A DNA stretch of 6,492 bases, from positions 1-6,492 of the forward strand of contig JAACEC010000147.1 in the NCBI GenBank assembly GCA_011682715.1. The letters run 5' to 3'. Positions 1 to 3,304 of the stretch are shown here, in pieces. A model generated the notes under the pieces. The model did no database searches and was not told the DNA's origin. It worked only from the letters and a program-made list of their open reading frames with translations. The stretch's first letter is position 1. Each line of letters begins with the position of its first letter. This DNA is from Pseudomonadota bacterium. Its GTDB lineage: Bacteria; Hydrothermota; 32-111; QNBC01. A program made the translations under genes and the position numbers.

Positions 1-1
1 C

Positions 2-52
2 AGAGAAAATGTGGATAAGCCGAATAAGGCTGAGAAGGTTATTTCGGTATGA
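2..52 (+). CDS. Possible C-terminal tail of an upstream gene (partial)
   Basis: From base 2 a plus-strand frame is open for 16 codons (ending ...NKAEKVISV) and stops at TGA 50-52. The charged, lysine- and glutamate-rich composition is what the end of a soluble protein often looks like. A second frame, starting at base 3, is also open to a stop at 66-68, so the choice is uncertain. Nothing can be said about function. Sequence to the left of the window would settle whether a gene really ends here. Confidence 0.25.
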   Translation, partial: RENVDKPNKAEKVISV

Positions 53-54
53 TT

Positions 55-300
55 TTATGCAGAGGTGATTTTACACACTTTTTTGGACTTGACTTTATAG
101 TAGTAGGAGATTTGGCAAGTGGTATAGACATTCTTACCACCCCACCGAATCATTGCGAATAGTTCTTGAATGCTTATTTTATCTAAAGAATATCGAAGAA
201 AAAGAGTGAAAAGTGAGAAATAAAAGTAAATTATACTGTATAGACTAAAGGCAAGAATGTATCCCCAAAGCCTCTTGCTTAGAGATAGTTTATCCGCCAT
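55..300 (-). CDS. Doubtful small ORF, hypothetical 81-residue protein
   Basis: This minus-strand frame would give 81 residues beginning MADKLSLSKRLWGYI, with a hydrophobic, aromatic-rich stretch at about residues 12-36 that could span a membrane and a basic, tyrosine-rich tail. I do not recognise it. There is no Shine-Dalgarno-like sequence in front of the ATG and no obvious promoter. The stretch is AT-rich, where chance ORFs of this length are common. Its stop lies 2 bp from the end of the possible upstream gene tail at 2-52, which would make the two convergent. I regard it as more likely spurious than real. Confidence 0.17.
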   Translation of the reverse strand: MADKLSLSKRLWGYILAFSLYSIIYFYFSLFTLFLRYSLDKISIQELFAMIRWGGKNVYTTCQISYYYKVKSKKVCKITSA

Positions 301-325
301 GTATTTGGTAAAGGAGAGCCTGTCT

Positions 326-368
326 GTAGAAGCTTTAGCGCAGGCCGGGTAGCCTTGGCTAAGGAGGG
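326..368. repeat. Two degenerate tandem copies of a GTAG..CTTNGC repeat unit
   Basis: Bases 326-348 and 349-368 align as two copies of one unit. Both start with GTAG, continue with CTTTAGCGCAGG or CTTGGCTAAGG, and end in GG. The stretch is more GC-rich than the surrounding spacer. It resembles the short GC-rich dispersed repeats (GTAGCCTTGGC...AAGGAGG type) that I recall from intergenic regions of several uncultured bacterial lineages; that comparison is from memory. No coding role is visible. Confidence 0.4.
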
Positions 369-373
369 ATCAC

Positions 374-498
374 TATTTCCACCTCGTAGGTGTAAATTAT
401 AAATGGTGTTCACAGTATCTCACAATTCCCCTCTATAGAGGGAAGAATCAAGAAGTGGTGGGGTGTTTTTCTTTATTTACACCTACGAGGTGGAAATA
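374..498. repeat. 125-bp element with perfect 24-bp terminal inverted repeats (MITE-like)
   Basis: Bases 374-397 and 475-498 are exact reverse complements over 24 bp. Each arm is itself nearly palindromic around CACCT-NNN-AGGTG, so the arms also align as direct repeats exactly 100 bp apart, and this direct similarity continues weakly to GTGTTCA at 406-412 and 506-512. The loop holds a third palindrome, CCCTCTATAGAGGG (429-442). The outermost bases are TA on both sides (374-375, 497-498), which would fit a TA target duplication of the IS630/Tc1-mariner kind, although TA is self-complementary and could simply be part of the arms. No ORF fits inside. Alternatives are a structured RNA or a cruciform protein-binding site. 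Confidence 0.6.
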
Positions 499-567
499 AA
501 AGGTAGTGTTCAGGGAGATGCCGAAATAAATGAATGATGATATATTTTTTCTCTCTTTATTTCCAAT

Positions 568-596
568 AGATGGTTAATATGTTTATACCTATTTAC
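568..596 (+). promoter_or_regulatory. Upstream element, copy 1, before the HAD gene
   Basis: This 29-bp stretch contains GGTTAATATG, a 6-bp variable part, then CCTATTTAC. It matches 5657-5685 upstream of uvrA at 24 of 29 positions, and all five differences are transitions. It ends exactly 20 bp before a TTGACA box, as does the other copy. With base 597 included it forms an imperfect dyad, GGTTAATATG against CCTATTTACC (8 of 10 pairs, 6-bp gap), as expected of a dimeric regulator site. A dispersed repeat that happens to lie here is the alternative. Confidence 0.45.
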
Positions 597-616
597 CAGG
601 GGTAGGAGATTTTCGG

Positions 617-645
617 TTGACAACAGTTCTACAATAAAATAAAGT
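617..645 (+). promoter_or_regulatory. Sigma70-type promoter of the HAD/transferase unit
   Basis: TTGACA at 617-622 is a perfect -35 box. After a 17-bp spacer comes TAAAGT (640-645), which matches four of six -10 positions. Transcription would be expected to begin at about 651-653, at or next to the ATG at 652. The mRNA would therefore be leaderless or nearly so, in agreement with the lack of any Shine-Dalgarno sequence. The weak point is the poor -10 match. Confidence 0.45.
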
Positions 646-651
646 ACAAAT

Positions 652-1227
652 ATGGAGAAGCTTGCCATTTTCGATTTTGATAAGACGCTTACAGTTAAAG
701 ATACTACAGTAATTATGGCAAAGTATTTTGTAGCAAAGACAAAGAAATACTTACTCTATTTTAATTTTATTTTTTGGGGGATGATGTACAAATCGCGAAT
801 TGCATCGAACAGAAAAGTAAAGAATGAACTGTTGAAAATTTTGAAAGGATATGACAGAGAAAAAATATACCGGTTGGTAGAGGAACTTTACAATAGTGGA
901 ATAGAGCCAATTCTGAGGGAGAGTATTGTAAAGGAGATTGCAGAATACAAAAAGCGGGGATATAGAACGGTACTTCTTTCCGCACAGTTCGATTTTATTG
1001 TGAAAGAGGTGTCTAAACGATTGAAATTTGATATGTATATAGCCACGAGAACGGATCTCGATAAACTTGAGGTAAACGGAGATGTTTTCGAGGGGAGGGA
1101 AAAATCCGAAGCGATAAAGTTGTTGTTTGACGATATTGATTATGAAAATTCGGTGGCTTTTGTCGATAACAGGAGAAAGGATATTTATCTCCAAGAAGTT
1201 GTAAAAAACATAATTTGGGTGGAGTAG
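652..1227 (+). CDS. HAD-superfamily (subfamily IB-like) phosphatase-type protein
   Basis: This 191-residue protein has the haloacid dehalogenase fold signature. Motif I is IFDFDKTLT, with nucleophile D8 and acid/base D10. Motif II is the serine of TVLLSAQ (S110). Motif III is probably K151 in GREKSEA. Motif IV is FVDNRRKD, with D172 and D177 as likely metal ligands. The cap lies between motifs I and II (about residues 15-100) and includes an aromatic, hydrophobic stretch at about 33-46, so this is a type C1 arrangement as in SerB-like HAD-IB enzymes. Motif IV spaces its acids by five instead of the usual four residues (compare GDxxxD), so activity is likely but not certain. The substrate cannot be read from sequence; a phosphate ester or lipid-linked phosphate is a guess from the next gene. 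There is no Shine-Dalgarno; the start is chosen because DxD motif I follows at once and the promoter lies just upstream. Confidence 0.85.
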   Translation: MEKLAIFDFDKTLTVKDTTVIMAKYFVAKTKKYLLYFNFIFWGMMYKSRIASNRKVKNELLKILKGYDREKIYRLVEELYNSGIEPILRESIVKEIAEYKKRGYRTVLLSAQFDFIVKEVSKRLKFDMYIATRTDLDKLEVNGDVFEGREKSEAIKLLFDDIDYENSVAFVDNRRKDIYLQEVVKNIIWVE

Positions 1228-1231
1228 AGAA

Positions 1232-2224
1232 ATGTGGAAAAATCTGATTGAAGTATTGGTAGCGATTGTTGTCTCTGTTTCCTTTAATTTTATCTTTATT
1301 GTGTTGTTTCGAAAATTTAACATAACGGATAAGCCAGATGGTATTCTGAAGCCTCATCAAAAAACAGTTCCTTTGAGTGGCGGTATATCGTTACTCTTAT
1401 CGGTTTTTGTTTTGAACTTCGTTTATAGTTTAAATCTATCTCCTTACATACTTTTGTCGTTGCTATTGTATTTTCTCATCGGTTTTGTTGACGATATAAA
1501 GACCCTTAATCCTGTTTTACAAATAATTTTGGAGATTGTGGCAGCTTTCCCCCTGTTTTTCGGGAAGTTCTATCTATGGACGGGAATAAACAGTGCTGTT
1601 ACCGTAATTTTTACCGTTTTTCTCGTGCTCGGCTGTATCGATTCATTCAATCTTATGGATAGAATGGACGGTTTGAGCGGAACCCTCGGTGTTGTTTCTC
1701 TCTTTTCTTTAGGTGTTTTATCCTGTTCCATCAGTTGTGGTTTTGTGAAATCGATAAATATGGTAATTATACCTGTGATATTCGGTTTCTTGCTTTTTAA
1801 TTATGAACCTGCAAAAGCTTTTCTCGGGGATGGAGGAGCGTATTTTCTCGGCTTTATTATTGCATATGAATTTATTATAATTAACAAATCGTTTAATTTA
1901 CAAATTTTCCTCGCTTCTCTGTTTATGGTGGGAATCTTTATATACGATACATTTTTTACAATTTCCAGACGATTATTGTTAAGAAGAAGAATTTTCTCAG
2001 GCGACAGATCGCATGTTTATGATTTACTCAAAGGTAAGGGTAAAACCACGGATAATGTCATAACGATCATGGTATTCATTCAAATCCTATTTTCTATTCT
2101 CGGTATTTGGGTATCCAGGCTTAACATTGTAAGTGCCGTTATGATTTCTCTGTTCACCATTGTCGTTTGCTCGATTTTCGGTTTTTTTTACATCGGAAAA
2201 TTAAAGGATAAGACAGAAAAATAG
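1232..2224 (+). CDS. MraY/WecA-family polyprenyl-phosphate sugar-1-phosphate transferase
   Basis: This 330-residue, very hydrophobic protein has about ten predicted membrane segments. Members of glycosyltransferase family 4 transfer a UDP-activated HexNAc-1-phosphate onto undecaprenyl phosphate at the inner face of the cytoplasmic membrane. Visible family motifs, in order, are DKPDGILKPHQKTVPLSGG (33-51), GFVDDIKT with D87/D88, NLMDRMDGLSG with N140, D143 and D146, FLGDGGAYFLGF (197-208), YDTFFTISRR (238-247) and a cytoplasmic GDRSHVYDLL loop (257-266). The loop has DRSHVYD where WecA/TagO proteins usually have DRxHIHH, so the sugar specificity may differ. The first motif and the length resemble WecA/TagO/RgpG more than MraY itself. 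It starts 4 bp after the HAD gene, with GGAG (1221-1224) at good spacing, so the two are probably one operon. Likely role: start of a surface polysaccharide or teichoic-acid-like glycan. Confidence 0.9.
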   Translation: MWKNLIEVLVAIVVSVSFNFIFIVLFRKFNITDKPDGILKPHQKTVPLSGGISLLLSVFVLNFVYSLNLSPYILLSLLLYFLIGFVDDIKTLNPVLQIILEIVAAFPLFFGKFYLWTGINSAVTVIFTVFLVLGCIDSFNLMDRMDGLSGTLGVVSLFSLGVLSCSISCGFVKSINMVIIPVIFGFLLFNYEPAKAFLGDGGAYFLGFIIAYEFIIINKSFNLQIFLASLFMVGIFIYDTFFTISRRLLLRRRIFSGDRSHVYDLLKGKGKTTDNVITIMVFIQILFSILGIWVSRLNIVSAVMISLFTIVVCSIFGFFYIGKLKDKTEK

Positions 2225-2247
2225 GAGAGTCACTTTAGTGACTCTCC
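2224..2247. terminator. Hairpin terminator between the convergent genes
   Basis: GGAGAGTCAC and GTGACTCTCC form a perfect 10-bp stem with a TTTA loop, using the last base of the transferase stop codon. Read on the minus strand the stem is followed by TATTTTTCTG, so it works best as the terminator of the AhpD-like gene 26 bp away. On the plus strand the following bases (CTCAAATGG) lack a T-run, so termination of the HAD/transferase transcript would be less efficient. Confidence 0.7.
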
Positions 2248-2273
2248 CTCAAATGGAATAATCTTAAATGCGG

Positions 2274-2627
2274 TTATTTTGCACCGAATTGATTGCACGC
2301 ATCAACGAGATATCTGAGATAGGCAACTGCGGGACCACCACCCATGAGGCCAGCAACGAGTCCTGCTTCAAGTATTTCCTGCTTTGTGGCTCCCTCTTTT
2401 ATGGCATTTTTTACATGAAAAGCTATACAGAAAGTACAGTGTGCCGTTACACCGAGCGCAATTGAGATCAATTCTTTCATTTTTGTCGAAAGAGCTCCCG
2501 GTTTTTCTGCTTGTTTCACAAACTCCATAAGTGCCTTTGAATAACCCGGTTCTGCCTCACTCGCGGTTTTAAATAGGTCCATAAACTGGTCGTAGTAACC
2601 TTGCATATCAGCTGCTAATTTATCCAT
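2274..2627 (-). CDS. AhpD-like carboxymuconolactone decarboxylase family protein
   Basis: This 117-residue, single-domain protein has the AhpD/CMD core. The signature is HCTFCIAFH, with C64 and C67 as the redox CxxC pair and H71 four residues later. E52 lies 12 residues before C64. This reproduces the Glu-x11-Cys-x2-Cys-x3-His proton-relay spacing known from mycobacterial AhpD. The tail GAT-QEILEAGLVAGLMGGGPAVAY is also typical. Family members reduce peroxiredoxin or lipoyl partners, or act as gamma-carboxymuconolactone decarboxylases; the intact CxxC favours a thiol oxidoreductase role in the cytoplasm. No ahpC neighbour is seen. AAAGGAGG (2633-2640 complement) sits 5 bp before the ATG, a strong ribosome site unlike that of the HAD gene or uvrA. 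It is monocistronic, with its own promoter and terminator. Confidence 0.9.
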   Translation of the reverse strand: MDKLAADMQGYYDQFMDLFKTASEAEPGYSKALMEFVKQAEKPGALSTKMKELISIALGVTAHCTFCIAFHVKNAIKEGATKQEILEAGLVAGLMGGGPAVAYLRYLVDACNQFGAK

Positions 2628-2642
2628 TCTTGCCTCCTTTTA

Positions 2643-2662
2643 TATGTTATTCACTTAACATA
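2643..2662 (-). promoter_or_regulatory. Palindromic operator candidate over the AhpD promoter
   Basis: TATGTTA and TAACATA are perfect 7-bp inverted arms around 6 bp (TTCACT on the plus strand). The site overlaps the edge of the -10 box and the expected transcription start, where a repressor would block RNA polymerase. The inner TGTTA-N6-TAACA has the 5-6-5 geometry of CRP/FNR-superfamily sites (TGTGA-N6-TCACA), but small winged-helix repressors also use dyads of this size. The regulator is not in the window. Confidence 0.4.
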
Positions 2663-2688
2663 ATACTGACGGAACGTTTTTTTGTCAA
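2660..2688 (-). promoter_or_regulatory. Sigma70-type promoter of the AhpD-like gene
   Basis: On the minus strand TTGACA (complement of 2683-2688) is followed after exactly 17 bp by TATTAT (complement of 2660-2665), which matches five of six -10 positions. The start of transcription would be near 2653, giving a leader of about 26 nt that carries a strong Shine-Dalgarno sequence. This is the most consensus-like promoter in the window. Confidence 0.7.
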
Positions 2689-2746
2689 CCCTTATAACCT
2701 AAATTTTAATTGAAATTTTAGGGGAAAAATATGGTAAGTAATTATG

Positions 2747-3014
2747 GGGGTCGCGTCTTTACATTTAGCATAGAGGAATTTTGATTAGATAGTATTAATG
2801 TTATGGCAAGAGCTTTGAGATTATCATTTGAGAAAGGAGATATACAGTGTTATCATTGAAGGGGTTAGATAGAATGTTTGATATAGATTATACAGGTGAA
2901 TTTGTTTCAGTGAAAAGATGAGAAGAAATGAGAATATAAAAGGAATTGTAGACAGAGCAATAGGGGGAATAGAAAAGGGTGAAGGGTGAATGTGAAATGC
3001 AAAGACGTGACCCC
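2747..3014 (+). mobile_element. Decayed REP-associated (Y1/RAYT-type) transposon relic
   Basis: The ends are imperfect inverted repeats: 2747-2771 begins GGGGTCGCGTCTTTACATTT and 2990-3014 reads GGGGTCACGTCTTTGCATTT on the complement, 21 of 25 matching overall. Between them only traces of a transposase survive. At 2803 a start codon opens MARALRLSFE, the usual first residues of this family. After a frameshift follows IYSVIIEGVR, a stop, then NV, a stop and YR, which lines up with the conserved IYHVTxRGNRRExxFYR stretch. Near the right end a frame gives VKCKDVTP, a tail I recall from such elements. An intact transposase would need several hundred more bases, so most of the gene is gone. Other frames give nothing convincing. 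Confidence 0.6.
2803..2912 (+). pseudogene. Remnant of a transposase N-terminus
   Basis: The first ten codons (MARALRLSFE) are intact, then the frame slips and ends at TGA 2857-2859. The plus frame starting at ATA 2839 continues the homology as IYSVIIEGVR with two internal stops. The HUH catalytic histidines and the tyrosine of Y1 transposases are not recoverable, so the product cannot be active. Assignment to the REP-associated tyrosine transposase family rests on the N-terminal residues and the GV/NR motif from memory of the family. Confidence 0.5.
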
Positions 3015-3071
3015 GAGAGGCATTCTGGGGATTCGACGAAATGAATAAACTGATAAAAAATAAGAAATAGT

Positions 3072-3100
3072 TTGTGATTTTTGAATAAGTGTATTATACT
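3072..3100 (+). promoter_or_regulatory. Possible promoter of the repeat-protein gene
   Basis: TTGTGA (3072-3077) and TATACT (3095-3100) are separated by 17 bp; they match four and five of six consensus positions. Transcription would begin near 3107 and give a leader of about 200 nt. Because the stretch is very AT-rich, chance matches are easy to find. Confidence 0.3.
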
Positions 3101-3189
3101 TTGTTTAAGACTCCTTTATGTGTTCTTTGACTTTAATTTATAGGCATGTAAATCGGGTTTGTACCCTACCTTGAAACATATTCTGGTAA

Positions 3190-3209
3190 AGACGCAATGC
3201 ATTGTGTCT
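3190..3209. repeat. 20-bp REP-like palindrome in the leader of the repeat-protein gene
   Basis: AGACGCAATG is followed directly by CATTGTGTCT, a palindrome with one mismatch that could still pair as G-U in RNA. Palindromes of the form GAGACGCAATGCATTGCGTCTC recur between genes in many bacteria. A short hairpin, GGGT-TTGT-ACCC (3155-3166), lies just upstream. Confidence 0.5.
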
Positions 3210-3275
3210 CCACAGGTTTGTATTGTGCATATAAGAAATTGAAATGAACCATTAGGTCTAAACCAATCGCAAAAA

Positions 3276-3292
3276 TCCCTTCGAACAAGGGA
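3276..3292 (+). promoter_or_regulatory. Hairpin directly before the ribosome binding site of the repeat protein
   Basis: TCCCTT and AAGGGA form a 6-bp stem with a CGAAC loop. The Shine-Dalgarno sequence AAGGAGG (3294-3300) starts two bases later and the ATG is 4 bp after it. The stem does not cover the Shine-Dalgarno but could compete with it: TCCCTT can also pair partly with AAAGGAGG. A role in translation control or mRNA stability is only possible, not shown. Confidence 0.3.
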
Positions 3293-3304
3293 AAAGGAGG
3301 AACG

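Noticed and set aside
361..373. AAGGAGGGATCAC as a trace of a 16S rRNA 3' end
   Set aside because: The rRNA end reads GGATCACCTCCTT; here the order of the blocks is reversed and no rRNA flanks are present.
374..498. Pair of palindromic repeats as a two-repeat CRISPR array
   Set aside because: The 77-bp interval is too long for a spacer, only two copies exist, they are exact inverted copies of each other, and no cas gene is present.
751..1323. Minus-strand ORF of 190 residues opposite the HAD gene
   Set aside because: It lies opposite clear HAD motifs and crosses into the transferase gene; its composition is that of a shadow frame.
2268..2465. Plus-strand ORF of 65 residues opposite the AhpD-like gene
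   Set aside because: It is fully antisense to a well-supported gene, has no ribosome site and no recognisable family.
3127..3132. TTGACT as a -35 box for the repeat-protein gene
   Set aside because: No acceptable -10 box lies 16-18 bp downstream; the pair at 3072-3100 fits better.
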